This document shows positions 24,661 through 35,113 of a stretch of DNA of 64,000 bases, piece after piece; within the stretch, counting starts at the first letter, position 1, and the number at the start of each line of letters is the position of its first letter. This DNA comes from Tamarix chinensis (Eukaryota; Streptophyta; Magnoliopsida; Caryophyllales; Tamaricaceae), in NCBI GenBank assembly GCA_030549775.1, contig CM060176.1, positions 99,280,303-99,344,302 of the forward strand, given 5' to 3'. The notes under the pieces are model-generated. The model was not told the origin of the DNA. It saw nothing but the letters and a program-made list of their open reading frames with translations, and searched no databases. A program made the position numbers and the translations under genes.

Positions 24661-24856
24661 ATGTGAATCGATTATAATTATCAGAGATCTAATGAAAAAG
24701 TTATCTGGTTCATAACCGGTATTGTTTATCTGTGTTATTGCATGCTATCTACGTAATTATGTCATGTCTGCTATGTCATGTATCTCTGTGTATGTTGGCC
24801 TTAGTGCGTCTGTTACCTTACTCAATACGTAGCGTACTGATCACCCGTTTCATAGG

Positions 24857-24964
24857 TGCTGCTCATTCCCACGAGCAGAAGACCTGTTTGAATTTGTGCA
24901 GGTAGGGGGCGATGTCTTCGATGCCTACGATGCTTATGAGGCATCGGGCAGGGCTGAGAGTTGA
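24857..24964 (+). other. Conserved short reading frame, copy in B
   Basis: Thirty-six codons ending in TGA, read from TGC TGC TCA. It reads CCSFPRAEDL, then FVQV, then DVFDAYDAY, and is unbroken. It lines up with the frames in C, D, E and F except for a three-codon gap and a four-codon longer end. It ends 391 bp before the element's 3' end. No start codon is assigned: it may be the last exon of a longer product, or a relic. No similarity to a known protein is claimed. Confidence 0.4.
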
Positions 24965-25360
24965 GCCTGGACCTAGCTTGGGAGTCGAGAGTGACGTGGC
25001 CGGAGTTCATCCTCCGTTTTGTTTCCCTGTATTATCATATTTCGTTTTATTCCGATGTATTACGTCCTCTAACATTTGGTACCTTATAACTGTACTTTTG
25101 GATTGTAACTTTCAACTTTCGCACTCTGATTCTGTATAACTTGTGTTTTGCTAATGACCAGTGTTTTATTAACGATTTGTACTTGACGATCAATCTTATT
25201 TAGCCTTAGCACTCAGTATCGGGTCGATAGGAGTGAACCGATCTGGTACTAAGTGTGGTGGTAATGCCCCTGAGTTTACGATTTTATCTCTTCGTTTCCG
25301 TTAAAACCCTTTTAATTAAACGAAATTTTTTTGTAGTAAATTTGGGGGTGTGACAAAAGG

Positions 25361-25760
25361 GTAATTTGGTAATTTAATCAACTAGAGAGTAATTTGGTGA
25401 ATTTGATAATGGAGAATGGTAATTTGGTAAGTAACCAAATAAAGGGATAATTTGGTAATTAGGATAATGAGGAAGGGTAATTTGGTAATTTAACCAACTC
25501 AAGGGCAATTTATTAATTATAATAAAGAAAAAAGGGCAAAGTGGTAATCTAACCAACCAAATGGAAAATATATTAAGTGTAATAATTATGAAGGGGGATT
25601 GGTGACCTAATAAGTATGGGAGATAACTTGGTAACCTATATCGAGTAAGGGGTAACTTGGTAATTATGTAACAAGGAGGGTAATATGGTAATTTATCAAG
25701 TAAGGAAGGGATGACTTAGCAATTATATAAGTATGGGGGCAAATGAGTAAATTGTACCTA
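25361..25760. repeat. Minisatellite, GGTAATTT type (second part)
   Basis: Continuation of the array at 12821-13679, separated from it by element B. Units grow more divergent toward 25760. Confidence 0.88.
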
Positions 25761-26339
25761 ACATGTCGTTATGATTGTGGAATTTCGTAATATGACTCAA
25801 ATAACGTTGATTAGCGAGGTAAGAGTATTCGATAATTAGTAAGTATCACGAGAACGAATTCTAATTCGGAATTAGATGAGATTAGGATGGCCTTAATGAT
25901 TCTCTTATGTTACCTTGGACAACCATTTGAATAAGAAATATCTAACGATATCCGAACGATTGACAGTAAATAATTATCTAATTATTGTGCTTTTGTGATC
26001 ACCCTAATTAAGACACTAATACTTAAAGTGAAAGACCTCGAGATCGGGAATGGTGAATCTTTAGAGGTCGCTACCCTAAAGACGTGGTTTAGCCCACGGT
26101 TATTCTGGTATTTGCTGGTGTGCCTTTGTGCCCCAGCCAGGCCCTATATCTTACTCTATCTAGCTCTACGGACCTAGTTGGGGGTATGCATACTTGTAGA
26201 TTAGGTGTCCTTGTTGAAGGGTACTGAGTAAATTTTATGCACCAGTGTGACCGGTGTACCTTTGTGTCCCGGGATCTTGATCTCCCTATCAAGGCAAATA
26301 AATGGAATTGATGTGTTGATTAAAAAGGGAAAAACACTA

Positions 26340-26765
26340 ATCATTAAAGTGAAAGATTAATGAGCCGGGCCCAGTTGAATTATATTATGAGTACCGATCC
26401 ACCGGATATAATAGTGGCCCAGGAGGTTTTGCCCTAGATGATGTTTATGAGTACCGATCCACCAGATATAATAGTGGCCCAGGATGTTTTACCCTGGATG
26501 ATGTATATTCCAGTCTATCGGCCAGAATGGTGGGGGTCCCGAGCTTAATAAATTTGATTTGGCTGTGAATAAATTATGGAAAAATACTAATCACTTGTAG
26601 TGGAATACCATGTGAGTTGGGGCCAGACTAGTCCACTGGCGAATAATAGTGGCCATGAGCATTTTGCCCTGCATGACCGGTCCACCGGCGAATAATAGTG
26701 GCCAGGAGGGTTTTTCCCTGTATAACTGATCCACCGGCGAATAATAGTAGCGTTCCCACACTCAC
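26340..26765 (+). repeat. Double motif array of element A
   Basis: First array: two units with a 60-bp period (GTACCGATCCACCGG then ATATAATAGTGG, at 26391 and 26451). Second array: units at about 26620-26755 with CCACTGGCGAATAATAGTGG and ACCGGTCCACCGG. The spacer after 26477 can pair CCAGG with CCTGG around a short loop. Confidence 0.85.
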
Positions 26766-28135
26766 ACAGATAATTAATATCTTATTGATTTTTTAAGTAT
26801 GTGGTTTTATAAATGTGGATATTAAGTATTTACCTTTCATTATGTATGTATGTAGTATCATATGTTACATTGCAGGCCTGCTATTAAGTGTGATTTAAAG
26901 GGTTACTCAGTACCGTAATACTGAAGGGTTCCATTCGTGGGGCCCCTACCTATTCAATGGGGAGTGTCCCTTGCAGGTCGTTCTCAGGTGCTATTCAAGT
27001 TGGCTCTCAGGAAAGAGCATAAGGTACTATTCGGTAAATCCTAGGGTTATACTCTTTCACCTTTAAAATTTATGGTTTCAACGTAATTGTTGATTTGCAA
27101 CCACCAGTGGTGGATTATACTCTTATAAAATGTTTAAATGCGCTACTCTAATTTAATCATTAGTTTGAGTTTCTTGTAAGTTGTAGAGTTTTTCGTAAGT
27201 TGTATTTTTCTCTTTTAGCCTTAGCACTGGGTACTGGAACGGTAGGAGTGAATCGGTTTGGTACTGAGTATGGCGGTAATATTCCTAGAATTCACAGTAT
27301 TATTATTTTGCTTCCGCTAATTCTTTTTAATAAAACGAAATTTTTCAGTAGTAAATTTTGGGGGTGTTACACTACTTCCCTCTCCTTCCTTCCTCTTTTG
27401 TTTTGCGTCATTTCTGCCAAATTTGTGTTGAACACAACTACCCCAGGCTCCCTCTCTCCTTCTTCCTTCTTCCACTTTTCTACTATGTTTTTCTTATGGA
27501 ACCACCTCCATCACCACCAACACCATGGTGTGCTACCACGCACTGCCCAACATCGGTGGACCGACCACCCAGGGTTGCCCCATCCATCCCCATCACTGTC
27601 GTCGACCATTACCACTAACTACAACCCTTTTCCCTCTTCTTCCTCACATCCATCATGTTTTTATAAAAACACATGGCTTGTGCATGATCACAAGCACGTG
27701 CACAGTCGTGCGACACTAAAATTTCTTATTGTATGCTTGTGCAACCTAGCATATCCTACCCATGTACCCTCGCATGACCTGCACATGGCTTATTGTATGG
27801 CCATGTATATCTGTTCAATTTAAGTCTGTTCTACCCAATGATCGAGCATGGTCGTGCCACTTTGCACAGCCTTATTGTACACAATTCTAACTCTCGACCT
27901 GGGTGTGCACTGTCTGTAACACGCCCGTGTAGCTGCCCACTTTGGTCGTGCACCCCTATTTTCACCCCCAAATTTTATCCAAACACCACCAAATCTTTAT
28001 CATAGCTCCATCACACATCCACACATCTTAAGCTTCCATTTCACTACAGTTATTTTCATTTTTACCCTTCTTTGCCTTAACTTCTCCCTCAGTTATAGTC
28101 TTCAAACCTAAGCGTGTATTATATTATTTTTGTAG

Positions 28136-28203
28136 GTGATAGCCCGGTGATCTAGGAGGAGGAAGTCTAGGATTTACGTGCTTAGAGCCTGGTGTCCTAG
28201 TTG
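28136..28203 (+). other. Splice-like island of element C
   Basis: Sixty-eight bp bounded by TTTTTGTAG and GTAAGGAT. The island of E (35046-35113) is also 68 bp and clearly homologous (TGTGCTTAGAGCC in E, CGTGCTTAGAGCC here). Confidence 0.45.
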
Positions 28204-29099
28204 GTAAGGATAATAATCGATGTTTTAGGATTTTTGTGCTAAATGCTTGTATGGATATGTGTGTTTTCATGATATTGTTTCCATATAATTTAATATATGT
28301 TGTTGATGATATGTTGTGATAATATGGTATATATGTTTGGAAGAAAGTAATAATGGGTAAAAGGTATGGATATGACTTTATTATGATATGTACGTTTTTG
28401 TGAGGAATATATGTTATGGCCTAAAATAGGGGCCAAATAAGCTATGATGAGTGAACATAAGCATATTCATGAGGTTTGATGATAAATTGTAGATTTGAAA
28501 AAATAATGACTGTGGAAGATACAAATTTCATAAAATAAAGGTTATTGGTTATCCTTAAGGACATTTTGGTCATTATAGGATAATAAGAAAATTTTGATAT
28601 TGTGATATGTTAGGTGGATTAAATTATGAAAATGATATCTTGAGAAATATTTTGGAAGGATTATTTTTTATATTAGGGTATAGTAATCTAAAATGATAAT
28701 CTTAGTAATCCATGTGTAACATCCTAGAGTTAATTCGAAATTATGGATATGTTGCTAATGGTTGGCATTATGGAAATATATATATTGAATGTGTTGTTCA
28801 TATGATTCTTAAAGGAATATTTATAACTACATGTGAAATTAAGATTTCGGTAATTTAGTGAGTAGTACTTTTGGATAAGATTTTTACTATATGTGTATGA
28901 CGTGAGAGTTAGACCATGAATTTTGGGTACGCTAATAATAATGATATTTAAGAATGATATATTATAATTTGTGGTTGAATAATCAGTATGACAGAATGAG
29001 GATAGGAGTGTGAAATTAGGGTTTGAAGAGATTAAGGACCTTGACATGTGTGATATATTTATCTGCTTCAATGTGTTCAATGCCAGTGAATCAACCATG

Positions 29100-29590
29100 A
29101 ATAAGATACTAATCATTTAAAATGAAGCAGCATGTGAGTAGGGCCAATGTGATGTTTTTATATATCAATTTCATCGGAGATAATAGTAGATTGGGAGCGT
29201 TCTGTCTTGAGAAGATGATGTTTTTAAATATTCATTCCACCAAAGATAATAGTGGCTCAGGAGCTTTTTGTCCCAAGAAGGTGTTTCATTACATTCTACC
29301 AGATTAAAAATAGTGGGACTCCTGCTCATCATGAATAAAAATATAACTGTATAACCTATGGATAAGGCAGTAATAACTTAAAGTGGAAGAGTACGTGAGT
29401 TAGGACCAAGGTGATGAATTATATCTGTTCTACTAGAAATGATAGTGGCTCGAGAGCGTTATGCCCCTAGAAGGTGATGTTTTCGTATCCGTTTTACCAG
29501 ATGATAATAGTAGCTTGGGTGTGTTTTCCTTGAAAACGTGCTTCAAACTATTCTACCGGTTTAAGAATAGTGTGGTTCCTATACTCAACA
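29100..29590 (+). repeat. Double motif array of element C
   Basis: Two arrays, each preceded by a phrase like ACTTAAAGTGGAAGAG and a GAGTTAGGACCAAG spacer. Units end GATAATAGTGGCTC or variants; the CCGG part has decayed (TCATCGGAG, TCCACCAAAG, TCTACTAG). Confidence 0.8.
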
Positions 29591-29776
29591 TATATAAAAG
29601 AATGAAAATTGTTATATCTAATAAAGAGGCCTGAATCATTATCTATCTTATGAGATGTTTCATCTATTTGAATGTGTACCTGTCACTATTATGAATGCGA
29701 GTGTTTTTTGTAATCCTAATTCATTAGTATTGTTCCCTTACTCAATACGTGACGTACTGACCACCCTTTTTATGGA

Positions 29777-29881
29777 TGCTACTTATTCCCATGAGTAGGA
29801 AACCCCGATTCTTGTGTGCAGGTCTTAGAAGATCCTCTAGATGACTATGTTGCCTATGATGCACTATGTGGGGATGGGTGA
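29777..29881 (+). other. Conserved short reading frame, copy in C (one stop)
   Basis: Exactly 35 codons in the same register as in D and F, ending in TGA. The end reads VQVLEDPLDDYVAYDALCGD and a final G. Codon 6 is TGA where B and D have CGA, the change expected from methyl-C decay, so this copy is broken. It ends 334 bp before the element's 3' end. Confidence 0.4.
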
Positions 29882-31009
29882 TCTTATCTGTACTGGGTGT
29901 TTGGGTGAAGAGTAATGTTATTTGGTAGATGTATTTACTGGATACCTTTTTGGACTCTTGATCCATGGTACCCCTTACTTTTTTATTTTGATTTTTGTAA
30001 TGCGGAGTTAAACTTCCAAACTCATATTGTATTATAAATGCATCTTCCATTTCTAATTTCCTTGTTCAATGTGAATGGATTTAGCCTTGTGATTGATGTA
30101 AGGATAGTTGGACAAAACAGACTTATGTCAATTATAGCAATAACGCCCAATATTTTACTTAAATACTTCCGCTGTAAAAAGAATTTTTTTCAATAGCAAA
30201 AATCAAGGTGTTACAGTGCTAATATGATGTTACTATGCTAGGTTGTATTTTTGTGGGTGAGTATAACTTATGGAAATGTATTATGGGCCTAATAGAGTGT
30301 GATAATTGGAAAATAAGTATATTTAATATTTATGATGATAAATGGAGGATTTAGAAATAATGGTATTAATGATATAAGATTTCTGTAAAATAATGGCTTT
30401 CGGCTATCTATAAGGATAATTTGATCAATGTGGACTAATATGGGAATTTTGGTATATTAAGATGTTTGTAGTATTAAAATATGCTAATAATATCATGTGG
30501 AATTATTGGAGTGTTTATGAATGTCATAAGCTTCCTAAAATGAGAAAATACTTAAATCGGGAATAATAACCTTAAATGATAATCTTATTATCACATATGT
30601 AAGATGTTGGAGTTAGGCCACAAATTTCATCTATGTTGTTAATATTGGAATTTTAGGAATGTATATTGAATTTGGCAATTTTATAAGCCTTATGAAAAAA
30701 GTTATGACTTACCTTTGAAATTAGGATTTTAGGAGCTTTGTAAATAGTAACTTTTGAGATAGAGCTATTATTATATGCATAAGAAGTGGGAGTTAGACCT
30801 TTAATTTTAGATATGTTATTAATAATAATATTTGAGGAATATATAATAAATTTGATGGGTAGATGATCAATATGGGATAAGTTATGCCCAAATTATGAAT
30901 TTAGGATTTTTGGGGGAAAATGAGCATATTAACCTTTGAGATGGTCTTGTTATATATTTTTTGGTGTATTGATTGCCTTAATTAGGTTTTGTACTCATAA
31001 AAATCAGTC

Positions 31010-31510
31010 ATGAATAAAACATTAATCATTTAAAGTTAAAGATCATGTGAGTCGGGCCGAGGTGATGTTTTTCATATCCGTTCCATTGGATGATAATAGT
31101 AGCTCAAGTATGTTATTCTTGAGAAGGTACTTCAGTATGTTCCCCCCAACTAAGAATAGTGGGGCCCAAATTTATCATGAATAAGAATATGAATTGAGTA
31201 ACCTAATAGATAAGCTACTAATGATTTAAAGTGGAAGAGTACATGAGTCAGGACCAAGGTCATGCTTTCATATCCATTCCACCAAATGATAATAGTAGCT
31301 CAAGAGCTTTTTACCTTGAGGAGGTGATGTTTTTAGACCCTTACACCAGATAATAATAGTGGCTCAAGAGATTTTTGCCTTAAGGAGGTGATGTTTTTAG
31401 ATCCGTTCCACTAGATGATAATAGTGGCTCAGATGTGTTGTCCCTATGAAGGTGCTTCAAACCATTAATTCAGTTTAAGAATAATGGAGTCCCTAAAATC
31501 AACATAAATA
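31010..31510 (+). repeat. Double motif array of element D
   Basis: First array at about 31040-31170, second at about 31230-31500, with at least four GATAATAGTGGCTCA-type units. A spacer at 31293-31320 can pair CTCAAG with CTTGAG around AGCTTTTTAC. Confidence 0.82.
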
Positions 31511-31691
31511 AAAGAATAAAAATATTTATATCTAATAATTAGGCTTAGATCAATATTTACCTTATAAAAATTTTCGTAAATTGTATGTCTACTTATCATT
31601 TGTTATGAATGCATGTTTTTATCTGTAACCCTAATTCGATAGCATTGTTACCTTACTCAATATGTAGCATTATAACCATTATTTTCATGGG

Positions 31692-31796
31692 TGCTGCTCA
31701 TTCACGCGAGCAGATGACTTAGATGCTTTTGTGCAAGTCTTTGAGTGCCAGTCGGATGAGTTTGCTACTTTTGATGCATTATGTGAAGAGGAGTGA
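31692..31796 (+). other. Conserved short reading frame, copy in D (open)
   Basis: Thirty-five codons without a break, ending TGA. It starts CCSFTRADDLDAFVQV and continues with a DEFATFDALCEEE end. F (43382-43486) has the same length with no gaps although the two elements have diverged widely. Several differences are third-position synonymous (TTT/TTC, GTG/GTA, GTC/GTT, TTA/CTA). It ends 316 bp before the 3' end. Function unknown. Confidence 0.45.
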
Positions 31797-32112
31797 CTTT
31801 TATCTGTATTATATTTGGATAAATAGTTATATTATCTAGATGATGTCTTTACTCGAACATCTTTTTAGATTCTTTGATCCATGGTGTCCCTTCATTTATA
31901 TTCTATTATGGTAACTCATATTTGTGTTTATAAAAACTTCTCTCTCATTTCTAATTACCTTGCTTTACTATGAATGATTTTAGCCTTGTGATTAATGTAA
32001 GGATGGTTTAATAAACCATTCTTATGTCAATTATAATGGTAACACCCAATATTTTGATTATATGCTTCCATTTTTAATCAAAAAAATTCAGTAGTAACTT
32101 TAGGGTGTTACA

Positions 32113-32235
32113 TCTAATGTCACCAAACACAATGGAAATAGTTGTAATCCTACCAGATGCAACATCTCTCCTCATGTAGGCCATAGAGGTGAGAGGAGGG
32201 AACTATGACATTTTGTTAACATAATTTTTATTTAG
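32113..32235 (-). mobile_element. LINE copy 1, 5' end beyond the nest
   Basis: Short remaining piece of the LINE at 4066-8795. On the minus strand a CCCTCCTCTCACCTCT leader precedes an ATG at 32184; LINE copy 2 has CCTCCTCTCTCCTTCTCCC before its ATG. The first codons (MAYMRRDVASGRI) align with MAKTRRTAPTARKI of copy 2. The 13-bp duplication follows at 32236-32248. Confidence 0.8.
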
Positions 32236-32454
32236 CCAATATATTTAAATTAGAGATCATGTGCCATATACACTTATATTTTAACATAAGGCATCATATA
32301 TCCTTTGTCAAGCTTATGTTGTATCAAATGATATTTTATTTTACTTTTACTGTAATACTTTCCTTTTATAATTTGAGTTTGCCAACTTTAATAATATGGC
32401 CATTAAATATTAAAAATTAATAGAAATTTTGGCATAAATGGGCTAAATACTATA

Positions 32455-33012
32455 TGTAATACCTAAAAATTTTCTAACCTTAAATTGTGGGTGATTAGCT
32501 TCTTAGTCCTTTCTTAACATTATATCATTGATTAATCATCTTACCTTTACCCAAAATCCACTTCTTTTTCCCTTAAACCATTCAAAACCCTATTTTTGTA
32601 TTTCCTTAATTAGTGGTCGGTTGATCCATGCCCTTCAATTGACCACCTTATGGAGAAAATCAACCTTTATTCTAGGGATCCAATAATCAACTATCTATTG
32701 GGAAATTTGCCCAAAATTGCTTATTTTAAGTCATTTTTTACTCTAAATCAATTCATATGCCCAATATTTATATATATTTGGGTTCCTAAATTCATTTAAC
32801 TCATTCCCCTAATTTTTCTTAAATTTTAAAAATTATTTGATATTTTTTCCCAAAATTTTCCTATTTATTGGACTCTTTACATTCCCTAAAATATTTCAAT
32901 TAGTTCTAACCCTTTTGTGGTTAATATTAACCATAAAACCGCTTCTCATACCTCTCTAATTAGATTGACATTTTCCTTTGACAATCAACCATAATCTTGG
33001 CCATAATACACT
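32455..33012 (+). mobile_element. LTR-like element G, 5' segment
   Basis: Begins TGTAATACCTAAAAATTTTC, close to the start of H read on the minus strand (both then have a GGTGATTAG phrase). E interrupts it at 33013. G resumes at 36514 and ends at 39325; net length is about 3.37 kb. No matching 5-bp duplication was found at its outer ends. Confidence 0.65.
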
Positions 33013-33342
33013 TGTAACACCCCGATTTTACTATAATTTTTTTTGTTTTACAATAAAAGCATACAAGCAAAATATTTGGGGTTACCGTTGTAATTGACAT
33101 AAGTCTGGTTTGTACAGCCACCCTTACATCAATCACAAGGCTAAAATCATTTATAGGAATACAAGAAAATTAGAAACGGAAGAAATATTTATAACACAAT
33201 ATTATTTTGGAGGTTAACTCTGAATTACAGTAAACAAAATACAAAGTAGGGATACTATAGATCAAGAGTCCAAAAGGGATCCGGGTAAATACATCTACCA
33301 GATAATATTACTCTTCACCGAAACACCCAATATAGATAAAGA

Positions 33343-33447
33343 TCGCTCATCCCCACATAGTGCATCATAAGAAGCAAAGTCATCAGGGGGATCTGCCAAG
33401 ACCTGCATGCAAGAATTAGAGTATCTTGCTTGTGGGAATGAGCAACA
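33343..33447 (-). other. Conserved short reading frame, copy in E (stop lost)
   Basis: Same 35-codon register as C, D and F, with no internal stop. It reads CCSFPQA from codon 1 or 2 and later VLADPPDDFASYDALCGDE. The codon at the shared stop position is CGA instead of TGA, so the frame runs on. It ends 330 bp from the element end. Confidence 0.4.
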
Positions 33448-33639
33448 CTCATGAAAAGGATGGTCAGTTGCTACATACTAAGTAAAGAAACAATATTATC
33501 GATTCAGGGATACAAATAACACAATATTTCCCAAATGAAGATAAGTACACATTAAAATAAATGAAACATCTCATAATATAATTACTGATCTAGGTCTCTT
33601 TATTATATATACCCATTTTTATTCTTTTATACATGTTGA

Positions 33640-34110
33640 GTTAAAGAACTCCATAATTCTTAAATTAGTAGTACAGTCTCAAGCACCTTCTTAGGGACAA
33701 TACACCTAAGTCACTATTATTATCTGGTGGAACGGATTTAAAAACATCACCTTCTCAAGGCAAAATGCTCCTAAGCCATTATTATCTCCTATGGAATGGA
33801 TTAAAAATAACACCTTAGTCCTGACTCACTTACTCTTCCACTTCAAATCATTATTATCTTATCCATAATTTATACTATTATGTTTTCATTCATGATGAGT
33901 ATGGGCCATACTATTCTTAATCTGATGGAACGGATCAAAACACCTTCTCAGGGTAAAAAGCTCTCGAGCCACTATTATCTTGGGGGGAACAAATATTTAA
34001 AAAGATCATCTTCTAGGGGCAGAATGCTCCTGAACTACTATTGTCTCCAGTGGAACGGATATATAAAAACATCACCTTGGCCCTACTCACATGCTCTTTT
34101 ACTTTAAGTG
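33640..34110 (-). repeat. Double motif array of element E
   Basis: Two arrays with CCACTATTAT (reverse of ATAATAGTGG) units at about 33710, 33776, 33967 and 34037, each near a TGGAACGGAT-type unit (TCCACCGG decayed). Each array is followed on the plus strand by a CCTGACTCAC- or CCCTACTCAC-type phrase and a CTTCCACTTC- or TTTACTTTAAG-type phrase. Confidence 0.8.
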
Positions 34111-35045
34111 ATTAGTATCTTATCCATGATTGATTCACAAGCATTGAACACATTGAGGCAAATAAACACATCACATAAGTCAAGATCCTTAATTTTCTCG
34201 AACCCTAATTCCACACTCCTAGCATCATTCTTTCATATTGATTATTCAACCACCAATTATAATATATCATTACCAATTATCATCATTATTATCATACCCA
34301 AAATTCATGGTCTAACTCTCATGTCGTACACGTACAATAATAATCTTATCCCAAGCTACTACTCGCAGAATTACCAAAACCCTAATTTCATAGGCAGTTA
34401 TAATTCTTCCCATAAAACTCATATGATTACCTATTTTAATATGCATCCTTATAATGCCAACATTAGCAACATATTTAGAATTTGGATAGCCTCTATGGTT
34501 TTACACATAGAAATAATAAGAGTATCATTTTAGGTTACTATGACTTAATTAGACCATTATCTCATTTAAAGAACCTAAGACAAACAATAATCCTTCTAAA
34601 CACTTCTTATGATATTATTATCATATTTTAATCGACCTAACATATTATAATGCCAAAATTTTCTTATTATCCTATAATGACTAAAATATCCTTAAGGATA
34701 ACCAATAGCCTTTATTTTATAAAATCTTGTACCTTCCACAAACATTATTTTTCAAAATCCACCATTTATAATCAAACTTCATAAATATGCTTATGTCCAC
34801 TTATCATAGCATATTTAGCCTATAATTTGTGCCATAAAATATATTCCTCACAAATACACCATTATCATAACAAAATCATATCATTACCTCTTACCCATTC
34901 TTATTTATTTCAAACATATAATCCATATTGTCATATCATATCATCAACAACATACATTAAATCATATAACAAAAATATCATGGAAATACGCATATCCATA
35001 CAAGAAATAACATAAAAAATCCTAAAAAATGATTAGTTTCCTTAC

Positions 35046-35113
35046 CAACAAGGACATTGGGCTCTAAGCACATAAATCCTAAACTTTCTCCTCTAAGATC
35101 CCCAGAATATCAC
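35046..35113 (-). other. Splice-like island of element E
   Basis: Sixty-eight bp on the minus strand between TTTTTTGTAG and GTAAGGAA, the same length as in C. Confidence 0.45.

Larger units (their letters stand above)
22004..25355 (+). mobile_element. LTR-like element B, 3' segment
   Basis: Resumes after the hAT duplication (22004-22011) and ends GGGGGTGTGACA at 25355, followed by the AAAGG duplication. It contains a 0.67-kb trinucleotide tract (22250-22920), the splice-like island at 23158-23219, two motif arrays (24242-24660), the conserved short frame (24857-24964) and a shared 3' block with TTTAGCCTTAGCACT near 25200. The small frames at 23819-25010 are not conserved in the other copies and are not called. 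Confidence 0.88.
25361..27371 (+). mobile_element. LTR-like element A, 3' segment
   Basis: Continues A after B's duplication (25356-25360): the rest of the minisatellite (to about 25760), two motif arrays (26340-26765), then a 3' block with TTTAGCCTTAGCACT at about 27216 and the end GGGGGTGTTACA at 27371. Next to it is the CTACT duplication (27372-27376). The conserved short frame could not be found at its expected place (about 26900-27010). Confidence 0.87.
27377..30215 (+). mobile_element. LTR-like element C, 3' segment
   Basis: Continuation of C after A's duplication. Contains the pyrimidine-rich tract (to about 28100), the island at 28136-28203, two motif arrays (29100-29590), the conserved short frame (29777-29881), a 3' block with TTTAGCCTTGTGATTGATG at about 30079, and the end GGTGTTACA at 30215. 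At about 28740-29100 there are internal direct repeats of a unit containing GAGAGTTAGACCATGAATTT-like text; they reappear in D and E. Frames at 27200-28005 are C-rich and not conserved. Confidence 0.85.
30221..32112 (+). mobile_element. LTR-like element D, 3' segment
   Basis: Continues D after C's duplication (30216-30220). Contains AT-rich sequence with internal direct repeats (about 30590-30910), two motif arrays (31010-31510), the unbroken conserved short frame (31692-31796), a block with TTTTAGCCTTGTGATTAATG at about 31978, and the end GGGTGTTACA at 32112. Confidence 0.82.

Noticed and set aside
34108..34533. 141-codon frame on the plus strand in element E
   Set aside because: Antisense to E, and it matches only the reverse of non-coding sequence in element C (a similar false frame at 28730-29116).
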